This document shows positions 1 to 7,062 of a stretch of 7,204 nucleotides of DNA, piece after piece. Within the stretch, counting starts at the first letter, position 1. Every line of letters begins with the position of its first letter. A program made the position numbers and the translations under genes. Origin of the DNA: an uncultured Cryomorphaceae bacterium (GTDB lineage: Bacteria; Bacteroidota; Bacteroidia; Flavobacteriales; Schleiferiaceae); contig CALCFH010000187.1 in the NCBI GenBank assembly GCA_937900215.1, positions 1 to 7,204 on the forward strand. The letters are read 5' to 3'. The notes under the pieces were generated by a model. That model saw only the letters and a program-made list of their open reading frames with translations, was not told the DNA's origin and did no database searches.

Positions 1-3000
1 CCGATTATGTGGTGGGTCCGCTTGAACAAGATGCCATGCAAATTAAGTGGGATGAAGGAAGTCTTTCGCTTGTATATCAACCCTATTCACGCTATTTGCT
101 TGAATTAGATCAGCGTATGATTGAGAAAACACATCTCAATGAAGCGGACTTTAGCCTAACTGCTTTGAACAGACAGTATAAAAACCAATATCCTGGCAGT
201 ATACTGAACTATCCGTCAGAGGAAAAATCTGAAATACCTACTCCATTTTTTTCTACCTGGTCTAGAATCTTAAGTCCCGACTCTAGAGCGAAAGCGAATT
301 TGAACATTCTAATCCAAAACCAAAGTATAAGCACCTTCATATATCATATAGAAGACTCGGCACTTTATCTAACCCATTCAAATCCCAGTCAGTACTACCC
401 GTCTTCTTCATATAATTCTTTCTTCCTTCCTCTGGGCAACTACCTCCTAATCAGCACCGATGTGCTACAACAGCGATCTTCCATAGACAGCTTAAAAATA
501 GAAGATGGTTATAAGTATCTCTATCAACCCTCCGTAGACCAATTAAAAGAAGTTTCAGCCATTACAGTTCTTACACCCTTGGCTCAAAGGATGAGTTACA
601 AAAAAATGCGCTCGTTTAAGAAAGATACCGCTCTTGCTAAAGGAACTCTAAAAGGAAGAGTTATTGACTCAAAAACAGATGAAGGAATTCCTTTTGCCAC
701 AGTCATTCTCAAGCTTAAAAAAGATCCAAACATTCTCTTTTCTGCTACTTCAGATATGGATGGCCATTTTCTATTAAATGACATACCCAGCGAGCTGTAT
801 ACTCTCTTTTGCAGCTTTATAGGCTATGAGGATTTCATTCTCAAGGATTTCAATATCAATAATCTAAAAACCATAACCATCGACTTGCAACAAGGGAATT
901 TGATTTTGGAGGAAATAGAAGTAGCATGGTCCGCTCCTTTGATTGATGGAACAAAATCAGCTCGTTCTGCGAATGAAATGGAAGTAATGAATATGGCGGT
1001 GAGAGATGTAGGTGGTTTACCTTCACAATTTGGAGATATGACCTCCGGAGTTTTTCAGTTTGACGCAGGAGAAGAATCCTTCATACGAGGTTCTCGTGAT
1101 CAAACTACTGTCTACTTCATAGACGGTGTTAAAGTCAGAGGAAGCGTTAATCTTCCACATAGCACTAGCATCACAAACGAAATACTGCATAAAAAAGAAC
1201 CAGAAGATGGAATAGAAAACAATTGGAAAACCCGCCAAGGATCCATTCGAAACCACTTTCAAGACTATGCCTTTTTTATTCCTGATGTTAGAACCGATGA
1301 GGAAGGAAAAGCCAGCATCCGGGTAAAGTATCCAGACGACATTGCCTATTGGGAAAACATACTCATTGGCATTGATCCCAAGGAAGGATTATTGAGAAAG
1401 CAGTTGGGTACCCAGTCTTTTAGCATTCTCAGTTGTGAACTTGCCATCCCGCGCTATTTAGTGAGAGGTGATAGTTGCTTGGCCATAGGAAAAACCACCA
1501 ACTATTCCAACACGGAGCTGCAGGTAGAGCATGAGTTCAAGGTAAACGATGTACTCATTCAACAGCAGAAAAGAAGCCTAGAGAATATGTTCTTAGACGC
1601 CTTACCTCTTTTGGCAAACGACTCGCTAAACATCTCTTACAGTGTAGCTTTAGAGTCGGGCTATAAAGATGGCGAAAACCGTACATTAACTATACTTGAG
1701 AAAGGCTCAAGTATAAGCTTGGGCGCTTTCTATGTTCTGAAGGGAGACACCTCCATTCAATTTAATTTAGATTCTACTCAAGATATTCGCCTGCATACGA
1801 TGTTCGCTTTTAGCGATCTCATTCTAGAGGAAGTCACGGAACAAATACAGTATGTTCACAATTGCAACGAGCAAATGGCCTCTAAGCTCAAAGCACTACT
1901 TGCCATGGAGTCTGTTTCTGAGGGAGAAACCAAAGAGAAAGAAATTCAAAAGCTCATTTTGGCATTGATGAACAATGTAAATAATGCGTATTCGTGGTCT
2001 TGGTGGGGAAAATCGAATAACAGCCATGCTTGGATGACGCATTATATTTTAGAAGCCCTAGTCCGCGCCTATAAAAGAGGATACAGCGTGCCCGATCTGC
2101 AGAAGATGGTTCAATATCACTGGCAAAACTTGCCTTATACACCAGAAATACAGCGAAACAATATGCTTTATACTCTGAGTAATTTCAATTCCAATTACTC
2201 ATTAAATCCTCACCTAGAGAGCATTGCATTTGATTCGCTGGATGTAGAAGGGAAATTAAAGTATGCCATTCTAGCTGAAACAGCTAATCTCAGCTATCCA
2301 GAACAAAGCATTCAAAAACTCATTAAGAAAGATATTTTTGGCAACATTTACGTTGGTCAGTCTGAAAGCTATAAGCTAGCATCCAGCCTTCATCTTTCGG
2401 CCTTGTTTGGCGAATGGCTAAAAGCAAGGAACGACAGTCTTTCACTTGATCTGCTTTGCAATTATGTTCTGCTAAACAAACAACAGTTTAGTTGGAATAC
2501 CATAGAGCGTGCAGCGGCTATTGATATTTTCGAACTTAAGAAAAGAGGATATAGTTCAACTGAAAACGAGTTTAAAATCCGCTGGGATTCAGAGCCTGAG
2601 CAAATCCTTTCCCTTTCGAAAAACACCCAAAATAGAGCAGCCAAAAGTCTTGGTATAACTAAAAGTGGCCAAGCAACGGCCTTCGTAAGCATTAGCACCA
2701 AGGTGTTTGATCCCAATCCAGAAGTAGATTCAGAGAACTTCGCCCTGAGCTATTCTTTTATGAAGGATGGGCAAAAAAGCATAGAATTGGAAGTAGGCAA
2801 GGTCACGAATATGCAGGTAAACATCCTTGCCAAACACAAAGCAGAATATGTAATGCTAGAGATTCCAATACCCGCAGGCTGCGCCTTAGACGACCATCCA
2901 ATTTACATCCAAAATGGCCATAGCGAATTAAAAGGCGACAAACTCTATGTTTACTATAATTCTTTGCCAGAAGGCAATACTCAGCTCGAAATCTCACTGC

Positions 3001-3122
3001 TAGCACACTATGCAGGCAGATATACACTAAACCCATTGCGGGCAGAATTAATGTATTTCCCCGAACTAAACGGAAACTCCAAAATCACTAAGGTGGATGT
3101 GAATGAGCAAGCTGAATTTTAA
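1..3122 (+). CDS. Alpha-2-macroglobulin family protein with embedded CarboxypepD_reg-like and TonB plug-like module (5' partial)
   Basis: The frame is open to the left edge (first full codon at base 3), so the N-terminus, with its signal peptide and early MG domains, is missing. Residues here count from the GTG at base 9. Residues 1-210 are beta-rich and probably MG-like. Residues 212-300 form a CarboxypepD_reg-like domain starting GTLKGRVID. Residues 320-395 resemble a TonB-receptor plug (IRGSR at 359-363, IDGVKVRGS around 371-379). An A2M core domain starts near R414 (RNHF, TDEEGKAS, then IPRYLVRGD at 480-488). The thioester motif is C619-N-E-Q622, followed by a helical thioester domain with WSWWGK at 663-668. 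A C-terminal A2M domain runs from about E946 (MLEIPIPAG ... AELMYFPE). Known A2Ms trap proteases and link them covalently through the thioester; an envelope defence role here is inferred. No pbpC-like partner is visible. Database pipelines could mislabel it as a TonB receptor because of the plug signature. Confidence 0.9.
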   Translation, partial: DYVVGPLEQDAMQIKWDEGSLSLVYQPYSRYLLELDQRMIEKTHLNEADFSLTALNRQYKNQYPGSILNYPSEEKSEIPTPFFSTWSRILSPDSRAKANLNILIQNQSISTFIYHIEDSALYLTHSNPSQYYPSSSYNSFFLPLGNYLLISTDVLQQRSSIDSLKIEDGYKYLYQPSVDQLKEVSAITVLTPLAQRMSYKKMRSFKKDTALAKGTLKGRVIDSKTDEGIPFATVILKLKKDPNILFSATSDMDGHFLLNDIPSELYTLFCSFIGYEDFILKDFNINNLKTITIDLQQGNLILEEIEVAWSAPLIDGTKSARSANEMEVMNMAVRDVGGLPSQFGDMTSGVFQFDAGEESFIRGSRDQTTVYFIDGVKVRGSVNLPHSTSITNEILHKKEPEDGIENNWKTRQGSIRNHFQDYAFFIPDVRTDEEGKASIRVKYPDDIAYWENILIGIDPKEGLLRKQLGTQSFSILSCELAIPRYLVRGDSCLAIGKTTNYSNTELQVEHEFKVNDVLIQQQKRSLENMFLDALPLLANDSLNISYSVALESGYKDGENRTLTILEKGSSISLGAFYVLKGDTSIQFNLDSTQDIRLHTMFAFSDLILEEVTEQIQYVHNCNEQMASKLKALLAMESVSEGETKEKEIQKLILALMNNVNNAYSWSWWGKSNNSHAWMTHYILEALVRAYKRGYSVPDLQKMVQYHWQNLPYTPEIQRNNMLYTLSNFNSNYSLNPHLESIAFDSLDVEGKLKYAILAETANLSYPEQSIQKLIKKDIFGNIYVGQSESYKLASSLHLSALFGEWLKARNDSLSLDLLCNYVLLNKQQFSWNTIERAAAIDIFELKKRGYSSTENEFKIRWDSEPEQILSLSKNTQNRAAKSLGITKSGQATAFVSISTKVFDPNPEVDSENFALSYSFMKDGQKSIELEVGKVTNMQVNILAKHKAEYVMLEIPIPAGCALDDHPIYIQNGHSELKGDKLYVYYNSLPEGNTQLEISLLAHYAGRYTLNPLRAELMYFPELNGNSKITKVDVNEQAEF
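642..1190 (+). other. CarboxypepD_reg-like plus TonB plug-like module inside the A2M gene
   Basis: This is a coding sub-region. It first encodes a CarboxypepD_reg-like beta-sandwich (GRVID ... GIPFATV ... SDMDGHFLLNDIP ... FIGYEDF). That is followed by LEEIEV, the usual linker into a TonB-dependent receptor plug, and then a plug-like stretch with the paired signatures IRGSR and IDGVKVRGS. In SusC/TonB-type receptors a plug of 100 or more residues is followed by a 22-strand barrel. Here the similarity fades after about residue 395 and the A2M core begins at about 414, with no barrel in the protein. The domain assignment rests on recognised motifs; the function of the module is unknown. Confidence 0.75.
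1863..1874 (+). other. A2M thioester motif CNEQ
   Basis: The codons tgc-aac-gag-caa encode Cys-Asn-Glu-Gln, matching the C-x-E-Q thioester of alpha-2-macroglobulins and complement C3-like proteins (bacterial forms usually have Val, Thr or Leu at x). The following MASKLKALLAM fits the first helix of the thioester domain, and the WWGK motif follows about 40 residues later, as in bacterial A2Ms. This suggests that the covalent trapping chemistry is retained. Confidence 0.8.
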
Positions 3123-3272
3123 GTCTTTCCTTTCAAATTATGAAATAAATACCTTAATTAAAACAGAACTTAATAAAGTAGTAGCCCAATAAAATATGGC
3201 TTATCCTGAAGAGAAGCCGCCAAATCAAAAGGGAATCCCTAAGCTTGTCCGAGAATAACCCAATTTTTAACC

Positions 3273-3977
3273 ATGCGAAACAAAATTATTCTAGGTGCGC
3301 TGCTGATGGCAGGAATGCTGCGGGCTCAGGAAAATCCACCTGCTACAACTCAAGATCCTTTTCCTTATGAAAAATTCTTACACAAGCATTCGGTTGCCAT
3401 TCATGGTGGGCTTATTGGGTATGGACTTGAGTATGCGTATAATGTAAACAAGAATCTAAACGTTCGTTTAGGCGCAAATTACTTTACCCTTTCGGGAGTA
3501 AGTATTCCCTACACCTTAGATGAGCGCGATGTAGATATTTTAATGGGTGCAGATGCACTGGATATTGATCTTTTGCTAGAATATCTACCCTTCGACCGTA
3601 GTTCTTTTAAGCTAGTGGGAGGTCTCGCTTATATCAACAACACCGGAGGCGATGCCACTATTACGTTGAAAGACGGCTTGAGCTATGGCGAGATTCCTTT
3701 ACAACCTGAAGATGTGGGCGAGATTGGAATACAAATGCAATACGCTGGATTGGCTCCGTATGTAGGACTTGGTTTTGGTCGCGCGGTTCCTAAAGGCCGA
3801 GTAGGTTTTGCCATTGAGCTCGGAGGATATTATGTAGGCTCTCCCGATGTTACATTAACGGCTACCGAACTCTTCGAACCCACTGCAAATGAAACCGAAG
3901 AGGCAAAACTAGAAGAGGCACTCTCTTCACTACAATGGTTGCCCAATTTGAAATTTAAACTCGCTGTAAGACTCTAA
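3273..3977 (+). CDS. Outer-membrane beta-barrel protein
   Basis: A 234-residue exported protein. A signal peptide (MRNKIILGALLMAGMLRA) probably ends at A18, before Gln19. The mature part is a run of alternating amphipathic strands rich in Gly, Tyr and Phe: IGYGLEYAYNVNKNLNVRLGANY (48-70), LLLEYLPFDRSSFKLVGGLAY (100-120), LAPYVGLGFGR (160-170) and VGFAIELGGYYVGSPDVTL (178-196). The Glu-rich stretch at 204-218 is probably a loop or turn, and the last strand is LKFKLAVRL. The pattern 'YPF ... GG..Y ... PY.G.GFG ... GSPDV' recalls a widespread family of small outer-membrane barrels of unknown function; I estimate 8-10 strands. The ATG at 3273 is chosen because the signal peptide starts there. The C-terminus is Leu rather than the usual aromatic residue. 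The next gene starts 10 bases after the stop, so the two are probably co-transcribed. Substrate or ligand is unknown. Confidence 0.8.
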   Translation: MRNKIILGALLMAGMLRAQENPPATTQDPFPYEKFLHKHSVAIHGGLIGYGLEYAYNVNKNLNVRLGANYFTLSGVSIPYTLDERDVDILMGADALDIDLLLEYLPFDRSSFKLVGGLAYINNTGGDATITLKDGLSYGEIPLQPEDVGEIGIQMQYAGLAPYVGLGFGRAVPKGRVGFAIELGGYYVGSPDVTLTATELFEPTANETEEAKLEEALSSLQWLPNLKFKLAVRL

Positions 3978-3987
3978 ATCTCTCCCA

Positions 3988-5829
3988 ATGAAAAAATTAA
4001 TATTCCCCGCTGTATTGGCAGCCCTGAGCTTTATCTTAATCCAATCTTGCCGTCCAGATGAGGTTACTGGTGGATTGGATAACTTCCAATTAAGCATAAA
4101 CACAGACATCTTCAACTACCGCATAAAAGTGGATATAGTAGATGCGGCTGGCAATGCCATACCCGATGCAGAAATCAGTCTTGATGGAAAAGATGCTAGT
4201 AAAATTTACAACGAATTAGGACAGAAAGACTTTTTTATAGGTTCCTCAGGCTCACTTTCTCTCGTTATCAATCCGTATGAAGAACCCCTAGCAGGCGATT
4301 CGGCCAAATTTACAATCATTGTAAGTGCACCCGGATACATTCCAGGAGCGTCGGATATAGCTGTTGAGAATGGCGACTTTGAGCCTAGCTATAGAATTGA
4401 GCTGTTACCTGAAAATGGAACCACAAAGTATGGCGATGTTGAGTCATATTCCTTGGGTCTAACCAATGGAGCGGTTGCAAATACGGAGATCTACAATAAA
4501 TCTGGAAACTCCAGCCTTCGTGTGGTGGCTAAGACTGCTACGGTGGACACCATTTATTATGACGATGAATTGAATTCCATTATCATTCCACAAGGAATGC
4601 AATTTACTTATCGCGAAAAAGTGGTTACGACTGGTACGCGGGTTGAGCCTATTTATGCGCCAGTAGCCACTGATTTCCTAGATTCTATTGAAGTCAATGG
4701 TAATTGGGAGTATTTCACTTCCACCAATCTGCAAGAAATTGTGGGTTATGATACTACCACATTCGATATTACAAGATGGATTACTCGCGACTATACTGGA
4801 TCAAATATGAAAGTGCGCGCCTATTATTTCGACCAAGGAATATTCAATCCAACTCGCGTAATCCGCGGAAATGAATCAAGTAGAACAGTAGAAACCATTT
4901 CAAAAGAAGAAGTTCCAGTTAATAGAGCGGTTCTTGAGCCGGCAACTTTAAAGATGCTGAGCTGGGTATCGTATGAAGGAACGATTGATGGAAATCCTAT
5001 TTCGCTGCAACCCGTTCAAACGCAAAGCAGCTTCATCACCTACAGCATTCAAATCGACCCGAACTTTATCAATCCTGTCACTTCGATGCCCATTGCTGCA
5101 GGCGATAGTTTAGAAGGCATGCCCTTTTATCGCGTGGATAGAGGAAAGTTTAAAACAGTAAAAATGGCCGTGGTTCAAACTCCCAATGGTCAACTTAGAG
5201 TGCAGTCTACCAATTACAATGCAGGAATTGTAAAGTGGTTGCGTTTTGAATGGCCTTTTGATTATACCGTTAGTATTCCCGAAATTCTAAGTGTACCCGA
5301 TATCAACAACGTATATTATTATGGGTATGTAGACCTTGGAGCATTTGTTTATGATGGTTTTGGATTCTATGGTCGCAAAGCGGCATTTCAGAAAAGATTT
5401 TTTGGAAAACTGGTTTCTACCACTGCTATTTCGGCCAATGCTGGGGTTCAACTCGAAGTATTTTATTGGCAGCGCAACATTGCTAGTAAATTCTATCCCG
5501 GTTCTAATTTCACTCAACAATTGGTTGATGAAACCGATTTTGATCAATTGCCTCCCGTTACCAGTTATAAGGTGGAAGTTGTTTGCACTAAAAACGATAG
5601 CATTCGGATAAACCCCACTGTAGATGCCTATACGAACGTAGGGGGCTACCCTCAAACCATTCGTATGAAAAATGGGCAATGGTCAACAAGAGGAGTTGAA
5701 TTGAATGATCCCATTGAAATAAGCATTCAATTTAGACAATTCCAATTCGACACCCTGTTTACAGTGACCAAAACTGAAAACTTAATTCGTTACTTCGCTC
5801 AATCCAACGATGATGTTTGTGCGTTTTAA
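3988..5829 (+). CDS. Large uncharacterised lipoprotein
   Basis: A 613-residue protein with a lipoprotein signal peptide: MKKLIFPAVLAALSF, then ILIQSC, placing the acylated cysteine at C21. It is followed by RPDE, acidic at +3 and +4, which may help surface export in Bacteroidota (inference). Residues about 41-140 look like a carboxypeptidase-regulatory or Ig-like beta-sandwich (VDAAGNAIPDAEISLDG, then a FTIIVSAPGYIPGA strand pair). The remaining 470 residues are beta-rich, with many Thr, Asn, Tyr and Phe, including an aromatic Gly/Tyr-rich segment at 442-462. I recognise no enzyme motif. Besides C21 there are cysteines at 533 and 611. The start at 3988 sits 10 bases after the upstream barrel gene and gives a perfect signal peptide; no Shine-Dalgarno is present, as is usual for the phylum. 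A strong terminator follows. Likely place: outer membrane, as a partner of the barrel (inference). SusD-like helices are not visible, so this is not an ordinary SusC/SusD pair. Confidence 0.8.
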   Translation: MKKLIFPAVLAALSFILIQSCRPDEVTGGLDNFQLSINTDIFNYRIKVDIVDAAGNAIPDAEISLDGKDASKIYNELGQKDFFIGSSGSLSLVINPYEEPLAGDSAKFTIIVSAPGYIPGASDIAVENGDFEPSYRIELLPENGTTKYGDVESYSLGLTNGAVANTEIYNKSGNSSLRVVAKTATVDTIYYDDELNSIIIPQGMQFTYREKVVTTGTRVEPIYAPVATDFLDSIEVNGNWEYFTSTNLQEIVGYDTTTFDITRWITRDYTGSNMKVRAYYFDQGIFNPTRVIRGNESSRTVETISKEEVPVNRAVLEPATLKMLSWVSYEGTIDGNPISLQPVQTQSSFITYSIQIDPNFINPVTSMPIAAGDSLEGMPFYRVDRGKFKTVKMAVVQTPNGQLRVQSTNYNAGIVKWLRFEWPFDYTVSIPEILSVPDINNVYYYGYVDLGAFVYDGFGFYGRKAAFQKRFFGKLVSTTAISANAGVQLEVFYWQRNIASKFYPGSNFTQQLVDETDFDQLPPVTSYKVEVVCTKNDSIRINPTVDAYTNVGGYPQTIRMKNGQWSTRGVELNDPIEISIQFRQFQFDTLFTVTKTENLIRYFAQSNDDVCAF

Positions 5830-5849
5830 GGTCTAATCGTCCGCACAAA

Positions 5850-5880
5850 GAAGCTACTCCTTTCGAGTGGCTTTTTTTTT
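5850..5880 (+). terminator. Rho-independent terminator of the barrel-lipoprotein unit
   Basis: The stem AAGCTACTC (5851-5859) pairs with GAGTGGCTT (5865-5873) around the loop CTTTC, with one T-G wobble. A run of nine T follows immediately (5872-5880). It begins about 20 bases after the stop codon at 5829, so it should end the transcript of the preceding two genes. Confidence 0.88.
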
Positions 5881-5901
5881 GCAGTTTCTAATCTGGCAAT
5901 C

Positions 5902-6036
5902 AATGTCTTCACAAATATTTTCATTCGGTTTACATTGTTTTACATTCAAAATGGACTTATTAAAATTGCTTTTCAGACATTTCCCAAAGAATGCAAAAGC
6001 ACTATGAATGCAATGCATAAAACATTTCAAAACATT
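5902..6036 (+). promoter_or_regulatory. Cluster of ACATT elements upstream of the 6043 lipoprotein gene
   Basis: ACATT occurs at 5932-5936, 5942-5946, 5977-5981, 6022-6026 and 6032-6036, and its complement AATGT at 5902-5906. Two pairs are exactly 10 bases apart: TTTACATT at 5929 and 5939, and AACATT at 6021 and 6031. One helical turn of spacing would suit a regulator contacting the same DNA face. The region is AT-rich, so chance is a real alternative. No known regulator is assigned. Confidence 0.2.
5935..5968 (+). promoter_or_regulatory. Weak candidate Bacteroidota promoter (-33 TTG, -7 TAnnTTTG-like)
   Basis: TTG at 5935-5937 is followed 23 bases later by TAAAATTG at 5961-5968, one mismatch from the Bacteroidota -7 consensus TAnnTTTG. 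This would start transcription near 5972-5975 and leave a leader of about 70 bases before the ATG at 6043. The spacer is at the long end of the accepted range, so the support is weak. A promoter is expected somewhere here because a strong terminator lies just upstream. Confidence 0.22.
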
Positions 6037-6042
6037 CATCCT

Positions 6043-6966
6043 ATGTTCAAAGTCAATCTCCATTTTTCAGCTCTGTTGATCTCCTCTCTCTTGATTACCT
6101 CTTGTAATCAAAGCAAGGCTTTAGAAAAAGAAGTGGAAACAACCACGGCTGAAAAAGAAATTCCAGCAACAAAAAGAAGCAAGAAACCGCACAACTACGG
6201 AGGATGGTATTGTCCCGATAATTTCATCGGATTTCCGCCTATGGATATTGCTGAACTCAACTCATTATCCGTTATCTCAGATCGCTTACCAACGGAAGAA
6301 GAGACCCGAAGCGGTCAATCGCTCATGTATTTTGATGCTTTAGAACATCCCTTCGCCATGCCGCTGAACATTCCTTTGCCGAGAGTGGCCAGAATGTATA
6401 CGGAATACAATAAATTGACTGAGCTAGTGATTGTTATTCAAGCCGTTGTGATTGATAACGATACTATAGTTGGATTTAGATACCCCAATGGTGGAAATGG
6501 TTCTGCTCGAATAAATGAGGTAGATTTTCTGAATGAGTCAGAGGTGGCCGATTTGGGTTCCAAGCCATTTGTCTATATCAAAACCGAATTAAAAGCATCC
6601 AAACAAAAAATATGGAAAGGCATTTCTCAGACTGCTTTTGCAAAGAAGCTCGGCAAGAAATTCAACAATAAAGCCCTCTTTGAATCGGAATGGAACGATA
6701 GAACCAGCACCGACTTGCTGTATGAATATGAAAATGTAGTAGCAAGGGGTGTGCTAGCCTCGCTCTGGGGGAATCTTTATCTGCAAATAGACTACGATTC
6801 AAGCGGATTTCACTACTCAGAGAAAATATTGGTTATCGACAATGAGGAAAAAAATACATGCGAACTTTTTCTCGTAACAGGTCCATATCCGCAAGGAATG
6901 GATAAAGAACAAAAGCGCTGGAATGCATGGATGAATGAAGTAAAAGCGAAGGTTCTCACAAAGTAA
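6043..6966 (+). CDS. Lipoprotein with conserved N-terminal domain and SRPBCC/AHSA1-like C-terminal half
   Basis: A 307-residue protein. The signal peptide MFKVNLHFSALLISSLLITSC gives a lipobox ending at C21, followed by a charged Lys/Glu/Thr linker (22-48). The frame is open further upstream to a TTG at 5935, but only the ATG at 6043 gives a normal-length signal peptide. The domain at about 52-165 carries GGWYCPDN (53-60), RLPTEEET, ELVIVIQAVV and GFRYPNGGNGSAR (144-156). I recall these motifs in uncharacterised Bacteroidota proteins. Residues about 176-305 resemble an SRPBCC/START fold: FVYIKTELKASKQKIW, an internal YLQIDYD strand, a SEKILVI strand, then ELFLVTGPYP and a closing helix (EQKRWNAWMNEVKAKV). 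Such folds bind hydrophobic ligands or partner proteins; the role here is unknown. It stands alone between a terminator and a convergent gene. Database similarity is from memory and unverified. Confidence 0.75.
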   Translation: MFKVNLHFSALLISSLLITSCNQSKALEKEVETTTAEKEIPATKRSKKPHNYGGWYCPDNFIGFPPMDIAELNSLSVISDRLPTEEETRSGQSLMYFDALEHPFAMPLNIPLPRVARMYTEYNKLTELVIVIQAVVIDNDTIVGFRYPNGGNGSARINEVDFLNESEVADLGSKPFVYIKTELKASKQKIWKGISQTAFAKKLGKKFNNKALFESEWNDRTSTDLLYEYENVVARGVLASLWGNLYLQIDYDSSGFHYSEKILVIDNEEKNTCELFLVTGPYPQGMDKEQKRWNAWMNEVKAKVLTK

Positions 6967-7030
6967 TTTATTTGAATTCACACTCTTTTAAGAAGTTGAA
7001 AAATTTCAATAAAACCTAAAAAATAGAAGA

Positions 7031-7062
7031 CTAATTGTATCAAAAGCGCATGATTCAATTAG
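7031..7062 (-). terminator. Hairpin at the end of the convergent minus-strand gene, possible terminator
   Basis: CTAATTG (7031-7037) pairs with CAATTAG (7056-7062). After a T-T mismatch, ATCA (7039-7042) pairs with TGAT (7051-7054) around the eight-base loop 7043-7050. Read on the minus strand, a T-rich tract (complement of AAAAAATAGAAGA, 7018-7030) follows the stem, as in an intrinsic terminator. The stop codon of the minus-strand gene (7059-7061) lies inside the stem. The stem is AT-rich, so it is weaker than the terminator at 5850. Confidence 0.45.

Noticed and set aside
9..11. GTG at base 9 as the start of the A2M gene
   Set aside because: The frame is open upstream to the window edge, the first residues show no signal peptide, and A2M proteins are much longer; the gene begins outside the window.
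261..287. Two TCTAGA palindromes 21 bases apart
   Set aside because: They lie in coding sequence as ordinary Ser-Arg codons; coincidental.
1023..1262. Minus-strand and alternate-frame open frames opposite the large genes (for example 1023-1262, 2462-2716, 5287-5679, 5336-5611)
   Set aside because: They are shadows of well-supported coding frames, with no plausible domains of their own.
1..3122. Calling the first gene a TonB-dependent receptor
   Set aside because: Only a short plug-like piece is present, with no barrel; the A2M domains and thioester motif define the protein.
3131..3145. TTTCA-AATTA-TGAAA hairpin after the A2M gene
   Set aside because: The stem is only five AT-rich pairs with no T-run; not credible as a terminator.
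3153..3174. Repeated CTTAAT and the near-palindrome AGGGAATCCCT (3230-3240) in the 3123-3272 spacer
   Set aside because: Short AT-rich repeats and one isolated 11-base palindrome give no specific regulator or promoter match; the spacer shows nothing I can support.
3196..3258. 20-codon open frame (ATG to TAA) upstream of the barrel gene
   Set aside because: It is very short and Lys/Pro-rich, has no recognisable motif or initiation signal, and is compatible with chance in AT-rich spacer DNA.
5935..6042. N-terminal extension of the 6043 lipoprotein from TTG 5935, ATG 6004 or ATG 6013
   Set aside because: These starts would bury the lipoprotein signal peptide behind 10-36 extra residues; the ATG at 6043 gives a standard 20-residue signal before Cys.
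5854..6063. Minus-strand 69-codon open frame in the leader
   Set aside because: It runs through the terminator region and the lipoprotein signal peptide, with Lys/Cys/Asn-rich low-information content.
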